From Hexactinellida sp. DTS-2022 (taxonomy: Eukaryota; Porifera; Hexactinellida): a stretch of 64,000 bases of DNA. A program made the position numbers and the translations under genes. The stretch covers positions 4,030,001-4,094,000 of the forward strand of contig JAPNXP010000003.1 in NCBI GenBank assembly GCA_028753945.1. Reading direction: 5' to 3'. Each line of letters begins with the position of its first letter. The first letter of the stretch is position 1. Below, piece by piece: positions 11,097 to 22,132 of this stretch. Under the pieces are notes generated by a model. It was given only the letters and a program-made list of their open reading frames with translations. It searched no databases and was not told the origin of the DNA.

Positions 11097-13590
11097 CTGT
11101 GAGGTGTTGATTCCGATGCTAGCTTTATTCTTAGTATTCTTGGGACTTGAGGATCTTTCGAAGTAGGGTCTTGTGATATGGATTGGAATCTTTTTGTCCT
11201 TCTTCGTTCCTAATTCTGTTTTAGAAATTGTAACATGGCTTTCTGTTGCTTTCGACACCGTGTAAGGCCCGAGATGTTTCGTTTGCTTCTTTGTTTTGGG
11301 CATGTATTTTAGTTTGGGCATGTTGGTATAGATTATCTTATCATCCTTCTTTAGAGATGCACTAATTACAGAGAGAATAATTATGAAAATAATTATAATC
11401 GAAAGAATGATTCGAACTTTAGTAACAAGATAGACTGTGTGTTATGTATGAATTTAATATCGTCATCAGTACAACTAACCGATTAGTGATAACTTATATA
11501 ACTATCACTAATCGGTTAGTTAATTAATTAACTTTCTTATCATATTGAATCTTCTGCTTGAGTTGTTCAAAATTGATGCAATCCATAGCTGATTGCTGTG
11601 TAGAAGTTCGAGATTCATCGATGTTGCTAACTGCTTCGAGGGGATTATCAGGAGGTGGGCAAAATATGTCGTTTATACCTTCGATATCATCTAGTGGATC
11701 TGTGAGTTCTGAGAAAATCGATTCTTCCAAATCAAAGTCTTCCTCATCGTTGGTATGCAGGTCGTTAATGGTGGACAAGAGATCTTGATGCCGGGACTCT
11801 CTTCCCCACATAACCTTGAATGGACTTTGTCGGAGGGATCTTTTCATACAGGAGTTCATTGCAAGCACAGCCTGTTTCAGCAGTTTGGACCAATGATCCC
11901 CTATCTGGCTCTCCATTTTAATCAGTTTTCTATATGGATAATTCATAAATGGGTCTTAAAATTATATTACAAAATACTAACTGTTTCAGAATCTTGTTGT
12001 GCGCTTCGACTAAGCCGTTAGCCATCGGGTGGTAAGCACGAGTGCTACGATTGTCGATACCCAATTTCTGGTTGAATTCCTTAAATATCTGTTAAATACA
12101 ATAAATAAAAATACAATAAATAAATACAAATAATAATACATACTATAATGTTAGTGTGTAAAATTAGATAATTATGATAATTATATAAGTTATTTAATTT
12201 TAATTAATTAATTAACACTAATCTAACAAACAGTATTACATTATACTACTCACATTGCTTGTGAACTCTTTGCCCTGGTCGTGCTGGATAATATCAGGTA
12301 ATCCCATATCGAGGTAGATGCCCTTCAGATTCTGAATAACTTCTTGTGAAGTCTTAGTCTTGAGAGGGCGTACTGCAACATATTTGCTCACGTAGCAGAC
12401 GTTGACTAGAATGTGTTTATAGCCGTCTTCACTCTCAGGGAGGTCGCATATAAGGTCCATTCCTATATGTCTCCACGTTTTAGAAGGAGGTGGTATTGGT
12501 TGGAGTTTCTTTTGCGGTTGAGGTGGCAAGGCCGCTGTCATCTGACATATATGGCAAGTCTTTACCTTTATAATATAAGAAAGCCATTACTATTGTATGA
12601 TTTAATATGTACTACGTACTATGTTACAAAGCTAAGTGTATAGTTTCTAATCATTATGAATTGGGATTATTTTCCACTGAGATACAGCCACATATGCTTA
12701 TGTGCCACTTGTCCCATAAGTAGCACGTGACATAGACACAGATGCCACTTCATGGATAATTATTGGATAAACATGACTTAATTAAAATCATGATGTTATG
12801 ATATTTATAATTATATTACAAGATTAAGTCATTTGAGAGTAGTTTAATCCAGCAGAATTTATTACGCAAACGAGAAGTATATTGTAATTCAGCAATAAAA
12901 ATTCAGTTCTTCAAATAGTTTTCGTGGGCTATTAGTATACATTTAGTTAGAATGCATCATAACATTTAAAATGATTCAAAATTAAATAGCCCATTTGAAT
13001 AATAAAAATAATAATGGTTCAAATGAAACGAGATAGGTAGGAAATTTTTATAAAGTATGAACAAATACAGAAGTGGTCCGAACAAAGATGGACTATCCTT
13101 TATAATAATGTCACTGTAAATGGCAAGTGGTCCGGCCATGACCGAACCACGTGCTACCTAGGAAAGTATGCCGAATAATTAAACTCACATATTCTTTAAC
13201 GTCTTGGGAAACGCCTGCCCATGTGTATCTTTGCTGAACTGAATGTAGGGTCGTATTTATTCCGGGATGACCGACTTCGTCATGGAACTTCTCATAGATG
13301 CTGTCCAACTCAGACTGCAATGGAACTGCCAAATCTGTCTCTGTGCCTTCCAGTTTTACTCTCTAAAGGGAGAATTCAATTAAACCATGGGATATTTAAA
13401 AATGGTCTAGGGGAATAAGGAAGTCAATATTACCTAGAAAAGTCTGTTGGTATCTCCAATAAAATAGGAAGACAATCTTCTTTTGTAGTTCCATTTTGTC
13501 TGACGTGAAGCTTGAGATGATTCAGGATATTTTTCTTCACGAATAAAGTGAATGATTTCGTCATATTCATTTGGATTTATTTGAAAATAA
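11097..13590 (-). CDS. Intron-rich DDE integrase/transposase (Gypsy/Ginger-type)
   Basis: Exons from 5' to 3' on the minus strand: about 13590-13440, 13362-13189, 12565-12254, 12088-11982, 11929-11530 and 11361-11097. Most boundaries are GT..AG with matching phases; the 52-bp intron 11981-11930 is the clearest case. The order is an N-terminal region (EYDEIIHFIREEKYP), a zinc-binding H2C2 split by an intron (KFHDEVGHPG, then KTCHICQ), a catalytic core with D in GMDLICDLP, D in IIQHDQGKEF and E in MANGLVEAHN, then a C-terminal KHLGPYTVSKA segment like the GPY/F module of Ty3/Gypsy and Ginger integrases. All three acidic residues are present. It would cut and join DNA ends in the nucleus. Oddity: an in-frame TAG sits at the end of the first exon as I draw it, so either that boundary is wrong or the copy is damaged. 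Confidence 0.8.
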
Positions 13591-13689
13591 TAAAGGATTT
13601 GATTGTTTGTTTGTTGTAAATGAATAAGACAATTAATGTAGATATTTAGTTTCTTATATAGTTAATTAATTTGATAATAGTATAGAGTT

Positions 13690-14005
13690 TATGTATATTA
13701 TGATGTCAAAATCATAGTATATTCTTAAATTCATAATAAAAAGTAAAAATAAGCCAAAAATTACTTTTATAGTAGTGTCTCAAAATATCACTGTATAAAT
13801 TCTAATAGCACATCCATGGTTTGCTAATACAATGTCTCAAAATCTCACGCGTCTCATTCTTGAATTAAATTCATAATAAAAAGTAAAAATAAGCCAAAAA
13901 TTCCTTTTAGTATCTCAAAATATCACTGTATAATTTCTCATAGCACATCCATGGTTTGCTAATACAATGTCTCAGAATCTCACGCGTCTCAAAATATCAT
14001 GCAAC
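13690..14005 (-). repeat. Right terminal inverted repeat of the GAGAC element
   Basis: Two imperfect direct repeats, each with catccatggtttgctaatac and TCTCAAAATCTCACGCGTCT-type words, forming the complement of 7405-7770. Confidence 0.85.
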
Positions 14006-14011
14006 AGATCT

Positions 14012-15256
14012 TTATCGAAACCACGAAATAATTGCATAACTGAATATTAATGAATTTACGATTTTAGAAAGTTAAGGGTGAATTGTGGCAACTTTGAGCC
14101 TAATTATCAGGAAAATGAGGACGGATTAAAAATATCGTGAAGAGCTATCAGTTGCAAAATACTTTTCTGATACTAATGATTTAAAAAAATTTCTTGTTAT
14201 TGCATTTATTCTCTTATGGGAGAAAAAAAGCCAAAAGTCCCGTTAAAAAATTTCCCAAGTCGAAATTAATAAATCGTGACCACACGTGCACATCTGTAAC
14301 CCATGAGACACCTATCCTGAAAATTTCAGTTCTTAGTTAATAAAACTCTGTTCTGTGGAGGATCTACGGACATAATAAAAAAATCCAAAATTGCAGCCTG
14401 TGCCGACGCATGTTCCTTTGGTGGCACTATATTTTGATGGTGGTTTATTGATAGTGCCTCCAAAGTAACATGCTGTCGGCACAGGCTGCAATTTGGGATT
14501 TTTTTCGCCAAGTCATCAACGCCTCAATGTGTCAAGAACCATTTGTTAATTGGTCCGAGTCACAAGGAACGGTAGATAAATTTGAAGTTTGTTTCTATCA
14601 TAAACCATCTTGAGTTTACTGCCATTCATTCATTATGTATTGATAATAAATTAAATTATTAGGTATTTATTTTAGCAATGTTATCCACGGTGAGTTGAGT
14701 AAAGTCAACAAATTCCTTATATTATATTATTTAATTTTATCCATTGTATAGTAATACTACAATTAAATAGAAGCCAGCTGGAATTTATAAGTTAAATCAA
14801 TTTAATTATCGCAAGTTGAAACAATAGAGTAGGATTTAACAAGTTAAATCAATATAATTATTACAAGTTGAAACAATGGAAATTGATTTAACAGTTTACT
14901 GAATCTGGAGTGCGAAGAAATAGAGGAGATTGGCACCCCAATTATGGCACAAACCTAGGCTAAATTGAATATTTGTGATTTGCCAAAAGGTGTAGAATTT
15001 AACTCTCTATCCAAATTTGTAAATCTTATCAAGTTCACTATTAAATATTTCATGTTAAGAGCCATAATTTGTTTAAATAGGTGTTAAGAAAATTTGAACG
15101 AAAATCGTAACCCCAGGTGCAAATTAGACGGTCACTCCGCACTTACATGCCAAGTTTCAGCCCTCAATGTATAAAGGTGTGCCCAGGGCACCGTCAACGG
15201 AGAAAAATACAAAAATAAAGGCAGTGAGATTAGAACTGGGCCACTATACTATAGTA
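14012..15256 (+). repeat. Composite dispersed repeat with family A palindrome (14388-14495)
   Basis: Resumes the repeat interrupted by the GAGAC element, passes through the ggtgcacatctgtaacc block, an A palindrome and the caccgtcaacgg block, and ends in a family C unit whose 18-bp palindrome is the target of the next transposon. Non-coding. Confidence 0.65.
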
Positions 15257-15532
15257 TAGTCTGAAGGGGTTCGTTTGGGGGGCCCCCCCCCCAGATTCGA
15301 GGGGGCCCCCCCCAAATTGAAAATCTTGTTATTATATTTAGGGGGGCCCTTCAAACTTGGGGGGGTCTCCCCCAAATTTGAATAGTGTAATCTATTTCGT
15401 AGGGCCCCCCAAATTTATGGGGGCCTCCCCATTTGAATTGTACACTAGTTCAAATTTTGAGGAGGCCCCCTCCAAACTTGTTATCCTGCTGGAAAACTTT
15501 GTATCAAATCTACTCGTCCTTATTCCATAGAT

Positions 15533-15707
15533 GCATTATACGATTATACGTTATACGTTCGGGGAGCGTATAATGGGCCATATATACGTTAAAATCCGTT
15601 ATACGTTATACGTCGTATGATGATTTTACGTTATACGATTATACGTTATACGTTCACCTATCGTATAATTGTACCATATATACGTTATACGTTACGTATA
15701 ATGCAAC
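15533..15707. repeat. TATACGT-rich repeat tract
   Basis: Dense repetition of ttatacgt/acgtataa words, with cattatacg at one end and cgtataatg at the other, so the tract is roughly self-complementary. It lies just inside the left TIR. It could be a small MITE or a transposase-binding tract. Confidence 0.6.
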
Positions 15708-16552
15708 TATGCCTTATTCAACAATTTTAGGTTTAAAAATATTCACATTTCAAGATTGTAAAGGTGCAAGTGGTCATTTTCAGGCCTTGAAGTAGGGATA
15801 TTTGGTATTTTTAGGGTGTGAATGTGATTTTCTTTAGCGAGGATACATAAAAATAATAGTTGAATATAGCAACAATTATATGAAATATGATACACTTACA
15901 GAGATTGTGTTAAGTCTGGGATAATTAATGTAGACTGTTGAAAAGGCTTTTGTGTACCTTAGTTCGGATGATCGGCCTTAAATTTTTCGCTGTTCTATCG
16001 TTTATTGGAAATTAGGATGATTTAGAAGTTGCTGTTTGGGGCGTGCTGTGGCATTAAGAAATTTTCAGATAAACTAATGATTTCTTGGGCACTACTAGCA
16101 ATTAAATTTATAAATTTGATGGCATACTAGTAGTAAGCAGTATTTATTAAGGATTCCATAATTAAGAGTGATATACGTGTATTAATTGCAAATGAATTTG
16201 TTAATTTTATATAATGTTGTATGCGATTTGTCAAATATATATTGACTCCTCATTTATATTTATGCCTAACGCTATTTGCATGCTCTTATATACTGTATAA
16301 TATATTTATAATGATAAAACGTATTCAAATTGTATCGAAATATCCCAATTTTAATATGGATGAAAGTGAACCGGAGACAGCATCGGCCGATTTACAAGGT
16401 TTTGATGAAGATACGACCATTAACGATGAATTTTTGAAGAAACTAATTCAAATATTACCTAATTTCTCTGAAATCTCAGCCGACATGTTCTCTTCTGTGG
16501 ATTTAAGAGGTTCAACTGGACAAGAAAGCAAGATCATCAGCAATAGAATGTA

Positions 16553-17039
16553 CCGTATTGCCTTGAATAGTACTTTATAGTAGCCGGGGCGATTATTGAT
16601 TTCAAGCCCCATTTAGGCCCAAGAAAATGTTATGATTTTCGCAGTGATGTTTTGGGAGGGGGGCTCGGGGTGGCGCGCCCCCCCACTTATTTCGCTAGGG
16701 GGGGCGCTTATATCCCAGGGGGGGCGCTCCTTCCTATCAGTTATCTATAAATTCATTATTGGGGGCCGTTTTCACCTATGTTTTCTAAGAAAATGCAAAA
16801 ATTTGAAAAGGGAGCGCCCCCCCGATTCTTTTTTTGGCAAAACACCACTGGATTTTCGAGAATGGCGAATATTTGTGGAATATAATCATTTGAGAGAGTC
16901 AATAATTGTAGGGAGGCGATTATTTGATATCAACGGTTATTCTAGGCGGTGTCAAAAAATAATTAGGACCTATTTTTGGGGGGCGATTATTCAAGGGGGG
17001 CGATTATTCGAGGGGGGGCTACTATTCAAGGAAATACGG
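16553..17039. mobile_element. TA-flanked MITE (mariner-like)
   Basis: Ends CCGTATTGCCTTGAATAG and its near complement CTATTCAAGGAAATACGG, flanked by TA on each side (16551-16552, 17040-17041). Inside are G-rich repeats of gggcgattatt. It carries the nested element 16642-16850. Confidence 0.7.
16642..16850. mobile_element. hAT-type MITE (209 bp) nested in the mariner-like MITE
   Basis: Ends CAGTGATGTTTTGGG and CAAAACACCACTG with the 8-bp duplication GATTTTCG (16634-16641 and 16851-16858). A sister copy is at 31720-31901 in the opposite orientation. Confidence 0.85.
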
Positions 17040-17630
17040 TATACATTACATATTTCTTATCTCAATTGGAAGCAATGCCGTAGGGGAAATGAAAAAATTC
17101 CCGATCTGATCCGACATTCGATTGAGAATATTAAACCTAGTACCAAGGAAAATTCAAAGCTATTCAGAAAATTCATTCAGAATCGACTTTCCGAATATCT
17201 TCTTAAGGTTAGTTCATTATTTAAATTATGTTTAGTCATTTAAAAATATTATATTCTGCTAATGCTCAATCGTGATGTAATTTCTAAATATCTGATCTAG
17301 CTTCAACCTTTCTTTGCAATTTCTCCGTTTGAAATCTCCTTATATTATTTTTAGTGAAAATACTCAACTTTGACTTCACTGGTAAGTCTGGTTGAATATG
17401 TCACAGTCATTGAACATTTTTTAAAAATTAAGTACGTATATAATGAATTAACCAGATATGGGACATCGATACGATTAGGAACGTAGGCGCTGTAATAGCT
17501 AGTGAGAGTTATAGAATTACACTGATTCGATGCAATGGATTTAAACAAAATCCGAATTTATGACTGAGCTATGCGCAGAATACCTCGTTTTTAATTTAAA
17601 TATCTAGTTTCATTTAAATCTTTGCTAGGA

Positions 17631-19391
17631 TACACATCATGGATTTTTACTGAAAAAAGGAGACAAAATAGTATTGTCAGATGGAATGTTACCAATTGCT
17701 ATAGAATGGTTCCATGATAAACTCCAACATACAAAATATACAGAGCTTATTAGATCCCTAAAATATAATTTCCACATTTGGGGCGTTGCTAATGACAGTA
17801 TTAAGAATTCTTATACTGAATTGAATTGTGAAATATGCCTATCTAATCTCGTTCTCCCAAAGAAAGGACACCACAAACATATAAAAACATTTGCAGTCTT
17901 TGAACGAGTGCAAATAGATCTCACACAGATTGCATTCGATAGTCAAGATATTCTTTCTAAAAAGGTTTTAAATGGATTTTGACAATAATTGACTGTTTTT
18001 CAAAATATGCATGTGCCTTTCCATTGCAATCAAAGGAAACAAACCCAATCTGTAGGATACTCTGTGATTTGTTTTACAAAGAAGGTGTTCCAACGATTTT
18101 ACAAAGCGACAATGGAGGGGAGTTTATATCGAACATAATCAAGTTTGTAATGCCTAAACTTGGAATCAAATTGATAAATGGTTCGCCATACTCTCCTACA
18201 TCTCAAGGGCAAATCGAAAGATTTAATAAAACACTAAAGAATTTACTTAAGAAAGAAATTCAAATTGAAATGTCCAAGTCTAATAAATTAAGAGTGGAAA
18301 ATTGGCCATGGGATTTATTACCTAAAGTAATGGATATATATATTCATAACAAACATAGATCTTTATCTAGAACGCCATGGGAAATATATTATGCAAGATC
18401 TTCACCTCACCAATTAAAATATATCACACAGCTGGAATCTTTTACGCCAAATTTTGTTGAATCATGCTCGAAACCAAATCCTGAAATAATGTATAATATA
18501 GAGAGGTACAATCTAACTAATGAAATGAGAGTTCATGCGGATATGGGAGAAAGACTGAAAGTACATACTTTAACTCAAACACGGAAAATCCAAATCGAAA
18601 ACTATCGCAAGATAACGCGAAAACAAATTTCGAAGACAAAATTAAAAGTAGGAATGATTGCATACATGCGAAATCCGAATAATTCAGGTAGAAAGAAGAA
18701 ATGTCTTCAGCAAACCTTAAATGTTAAAACCAAAATATTGAAAATTTATTCAACATCAAATCAATGCTATGTTGAATATAACACTATTCAAAAAGGTATT
18801 AAGCACATGTGGATGAATCAAAGTGATCTTTTCACTATTATGAATCCAGAAATCACAGAGACTGACTTTACAGATACATGTAAAAACATAACTAATTTTT
18901 CTTTGGAATTCAATCGAAACGAATACAATAGGTTATTATGCGAATTCGAACAGAAAACCGCAGAAAAATGGTGTAATACTCGGAAAATGGTGCGATCATT
19001 AATACAAGATATTTGTGAAAAAGACAAATGCCTTTTCAGTATAATAGACGATAAATCTTCTAAAACTATCGACAATTGCGAAAGCGAATTCATTTTCTAC
19101 ATTGAATTACTCACTGAAGTTTTGGATGAGCTATTTTCTAAGTTTTGTGCAAATACATATCATATTGAGATAGAAACTTCCCAATCATCTGTTCATCAAC
19201 TTAAATATTTGGCTCATCGAGAATTTAAAGAATTCATTGGTGTATTGCAAATCTGGTACCGTGATAGAATTAAAGACGAGTTAGGAAATAATTTCTTCAA
19301 AATATTACAAACTTTGGATCCTTTAACAATTCACAATGCAAGGAATGCATATTTTCAGATCACTGTACACATGACTGCTGTTTCCAGTTGA
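17631..19391 (+). pseudogene. Ginger-like DDE integrase, one frameshift
   Basis: After an acceptor (ttgctag) the frame carries a zinc-binding HHCC-like region (FHDKLQHTKY, then CEICL), the first catalytic D in VQIDLTQIA, the second D in LQSDNGGEF and E in QGQIERFNK, then a long C-terminal region with an SH3-like stretch (KLKVGMIAYMRNPNN). A one-base shift near 17977 moves the reading from the first frame into the second, so this copy is probably inactive although the active-site residues are visible. It belongs to the retroviral-type integrase fold and would act on the transposon's TG..CA ends. The next coding block (OTU) follows immediately. Unlike the 11-13.6 kb integrase I see no GPY/F motif. 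Confidence 0.8.
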
Positions 19392-20669
19392 TAAAATATC
19401 ACTATAATAGAAAAATTTCACAAAGAGACGTTTCGAGTGCAGTTGTTGAACCTAATAGTAGTATTGTTCAAATAGATAAGAATATAGTATGCCTGGGTAA
19501 ACGTCAAAGAGATAAAACTGGTAGCATTAATGAGATCAATAATTCTGAATGTGATCTGTTTGATAGCGAAAAAAATAAACGTACAAAATATTCAGAATTT
19601 GATGAGGATTATTGTGTTTCAATTCCTTTGAAACTAATACATGATCCAAAGAATTTGTGTGGATTGAGCAAGTCATTGAGATCTGCGTCATTGGATGATT
19701 TATATGCTGATTTAATAAGGCCATTTGATCATCGTCTATTAAAACTGAAAAACGAGACTACCAAAACTGGAACAAAGAAATCAAAGTCCTATTTTATCCC
19801 TGTAACTGAAAAGTGGAGAAAAATCAAATGCCAAGAAATTTTGGATTGTCCGGGGATATATATAACTTTGATCAACTATTCTTCTAGACCAGTGGTTCTT
19901 AACCGGGGGGAAATTTCCCTGGGGGGAAATTTCGGGAATATAAGGGGGAAATCAATTTCGACAAAAATTAATAATAATATTAAAACTTAAATAAAATAAT
20001 ACAAACCATATATTTTATCTACATAGGTCATAACAAAAGTACTGATCACCAATCATATTGATGTTGTGCACTATTGTTTGCTAAATTTTCAACCAGCAGA
20101 AAGCTAATAAATTGTATGTTTGAGGCTACTTTTTTCCTTATACAAATGATGGGGGAAATCGGGTAGAGTGAACAGGCCAAAAGGGGAAATGGAATTAAAA
20201 AGGTTAAGAACCCCTGTTCTAGACCTAACTTCTGCTTAGAAAAATCCATCGTAAAAGATAAGATTTCTATTATTCCAGATGGAAACTGCCTTTTCAGGTC
20301 ATTCAGTTGGTGGCTGTCTGGAGACGAAAATTATCATGAAGAAGTTAGGAAAACATTAGTAGGTTTATGAGTACATCCTCTGAATGTGAAAAATATGTCA
20401 TTTCAAAACATGGCCAAAATATGGAAGAATACGTTTCTAACAAGAGAATAATGATGCTAAAAGTATGGGGTAGCGATGTAGAATTATTTTCTGCAGCAAT
20501 ATGGTTACAAGTTGATATTTATGTGCTAAAAGATGAAGAATGGCTGAAGTTTTCATATTTGGGCTTTAATCCAAAGAAAGGGAAAAACCAATCAAGTTCG
20601 TTTAATATCTACCTGGAAAATAAATTTGATCACTACGAACCTATAGTTTCCGTTATTTCCAAATTTTGA
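19392..20669 (+). pseudogene. OTU-domain cysteine protease, split by a hAT MITE
   Basis: A charged linker (19392-19880) leads to the OTU catalytic motif DGNCLFRS at about 20275-20300. It continues through WGSDVELFSAAIWLQVDIYV (20470-20525) to the histidine motif HYEPI near 20630. D, C and H of the OTU triad are all readable. Damage: the hAT MITE 19890-20216 sits upstream of the catalytic motif, and a one-base shift occurs near 20355-20366. OTU enzymes cleave ubiquitin-like conjugates; in a transposon the role could be removing host modification or processing its own protein, which is inference. It could have been one polyprotein with the integrase or a separate gene. Confidence 0.75.
19890..20216. 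mobile_element. hAT-type MITE (327 bp)
   Basis: Ends CAGTGGTTCTTAACC and GGTTAAGAACCCCTG; 8-bp duplication TTCTAGAC at 19882-19889 and 20217-20224. It interrupts the OTU-linker frame. Confidence 0.9.
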
Positions 20670-20851
20670 TATTAGATCATTCACATATTTTACCATTTAG
20701 ATTTAGATGAACATTTAGACTTTAGTAAACAATTCCTTTTATTTCTATCAAAAACATATTAGTGAGCATTTTTCTTATACTTATCACTTTTCCAGGCAAT
20801 TAAACATAGAACCTTATTAACTACGTACTATTATTAAAATACAGAATCATA

Positions 20852-21104
20852 GTTTTCCAGCAGGATAACAAGTTTGGAGGGGGCCTCCTCAAAATTTGAA
20901 CTAGTGTACAATTCAAATGGGGAGGCCCCATAAATTTGGGGGGGCCCTACGAAATAGATTACACTATTCAAATTTGGGGGAGACCCCTCCAAATTTGAAG
21001 GGGCCCCCTGAATATAATAACAAGATTTTCAATTTGGGGGGGGGCCCCTCGAATCTGGGGGGGCCCCTCGAATCTGGGGGGGCCCAGCCAAACGAACCCC
21101 TACA
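20852..21104. repeat. Right TIR of the Ginger-like element
   Basis: Complement of 15262-15497: gttttccagcagg inside, blocks of GGGGGGCCC with AAATTTG, and CCAAACGAACCCCTACA at the tip. One GGGGCCCCTCGAATCT-type block is duplicated relative to the left TIR. Confidence 0.9.
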
Positions 21105-21561
21105 TAGTCGGCACAGTAAAAACATTGTGATTAAATATATAAGATCATAGCCTACTATACATAAGGCCTCACAGTAACAATTTAAATTTGGACCAGGGAT
21201 GGGGTCGCCGATCGATCATGAAATTGACGATTTATTCTTCCGATTGTCAAATTTGGTCAATCATGGTCTACCAAACATAAGACTTCACTTTTTTAAGAGA
21301 AATTTGGACCAAGGATGCGGTTGCAGCCGTAATTTATAAATGAACCATTATGTTAAATAGTTAGTGTTTAGTAATTATTAATTTACCAAAACGATAGAAA
21401 ATTCATTTGAATATATAATTTGATTGTATAATGTTTTTAGTAAGTCATGTAATCAGTGGCTATTCAGTCTCTGTTCTTCTGGTGTATACACTTTGTTTTA
21501 ACCGTACCTAATTTTGTTTACTTGTTCTACCTTAGCTTTTACTATTGTTTAATTCTCAAAA

Positions 21562-22082
21562 ATGCCTAATTGCTCCTCGGCTCCTGGCTGCAAAAGCAAC
21601 TACAAATCTTCTTCAGAAATTGTACCACTTTTCAAATTACCACAAAACCTGAACTCAGACACTCATGGTTTAGCGCTCTTCGGAGGGATGATTTAGATGA
21701 ATTGAAGGCTGTTTATGTTTGCGTGAAACATTTCCGCGAAGAAGATATAGAATACAGCCACAAAGTTCCAAATGGAGATGGAACTTTCCGTGAAATCCCT
21801 CGAGTCAGCCCAAAGCTGAAAGATGGCGCTGTACCAGTTTATCTACCCGGTTGTCCATCATACTATCAATCTAGTGCTAAGCGCAGGCGTCCCCTCGACT
21901 TAAGAGAATATGAACTATTCAACCAAACTTTAACACTTAGCTTGAATTCAGAAGCTGAAGAGGTAGAAAGTTCAAGATTAACAGTTTACATGATATTCCT
22001 GCCAAGTTATATTTGCTTCCCTTGCCAAAAACATGGTTATTATGGTATCCTGACGAAAACAGTTAATTTTTATGCGCCCTAG
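21562..22082 (+). pseudogene. P-element transposase, THAP-domain exon (frameshifted)
   Basis: ATG at 21562 opens a C2CH THAP finger (MPNCSSAPGCKSNYKSSS). A one-base shift at about 21640-21660 moves the rest of the THAP into the next frame (RHSWFSALRRDDLDE, VCVKHFREEDIE), ending with the PGCPSYYQ box common after THAP domains of P-type transposases. THAP binds the transposon ends. Both halves are well conserved; only the frame is broken. Confidence 0.8.
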
Positions 22083-22132
22083 TCTAATAAATATCGATAT
22101 CCTAGTAAATAAGTACTTGATAGTACATTTTG

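Larger units (their letters stand above)
7405..14005 (-). mobile_element. Complete 6.6-kb integrase transposon with GAGAC-rich TIRs and 6-bp TSD
   Basis: The left end GTTGCATGATATTTTGAGAC and the right end are reverse complements. The TIRs extend over about 320-360 bp and contain internal ~165-bp repeats with many TTTTGAGACG words. AGATCT flanks both sides (7399-7404 and 14006-14011). The same dispersed repeat without the insertion is present inverted around 53300-53390, with a single AGATCT at 53330-53335, which is direct evidence of insertion. Inside is an intron-containing DDE integrase gene (minus strand, 11097-13590). A 6-bp TSD with integrase does not fit Ginger1 (4 bp); as I recall IS3EU and Polinton duplicate 6 bp, but no PolB or capsid gene is seen. 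Confidence 0.85.
16311..17208 (+). pseudogene. N-terminal exon region of the Ginger-like protein, interrupted by MITEs
   Basis: An acidic segment beginning near ATG 16356 (MDESEPETASADLQGFDED) reads to about 16550, where a TA-flanked MITE with a nested hAT MITE intervenes. Coding resumes about 17049-17208 (DLIRHSIENIKPSTKENSK) but in a shifted frame, so this copy is broken. The segment ends at a possible donor (AAG/GTTAGT) whose phase matches the exon starting at 17631. No catalytic motif here. Family assignment comes from position. Confidence 0.5.
15262..21104 (+). mobile_element. Complete 5.84-kb Ginger-like transposon, integrase plus OTU protease
   Basis: The ends are TGAAGGGGTTCGTTTGG and, inverted, TGTAGGGGTTCGTTTGG, i.e. 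TG..CA termini as for retroviral-type integrases. The TIRs are about 240 bp (15262-15497 and 20852-21104), built of poly-G/poly-C blocks with AAATTTG. TAGTC is duplicated at 15257-15261 and 21105-21109; removing the element restores a family C unit. It codes on the plus strand for an integrase with an intron, then an OTU-type protease. Ginger elements are documented DNA transposons with Gypsy-like integrase; the 5-bp TSD points to the Ginger2/TDD side, which is inference. Confidence 0.85.

Noticed and set aside
11755-12021. Plus-strand frames across the integrase exons
   Set aside because: Antisense shadows of the minus-strand exons; no domain.
11097-13590. LTR retrotransposon (Ty3/Gypsy) origin for the intron-rich integrase
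   Set aside because: No reverse transcriptase, RNase H or protease, no LTRs, and the borders are inverted repeats with a 6-bp TSD.
7405-14005. Polinton/Maverick
   Set aside because: The 6-bp TSD and integrase fit, but 6.6 kb has no PolB, packaging ATPase or capsid signal and the integrase is split by introns.
20046-20249. Open frame inside the hAT MITE in the OTU region
   Set aside because: Lies within a non-autonomous element and has no domain.
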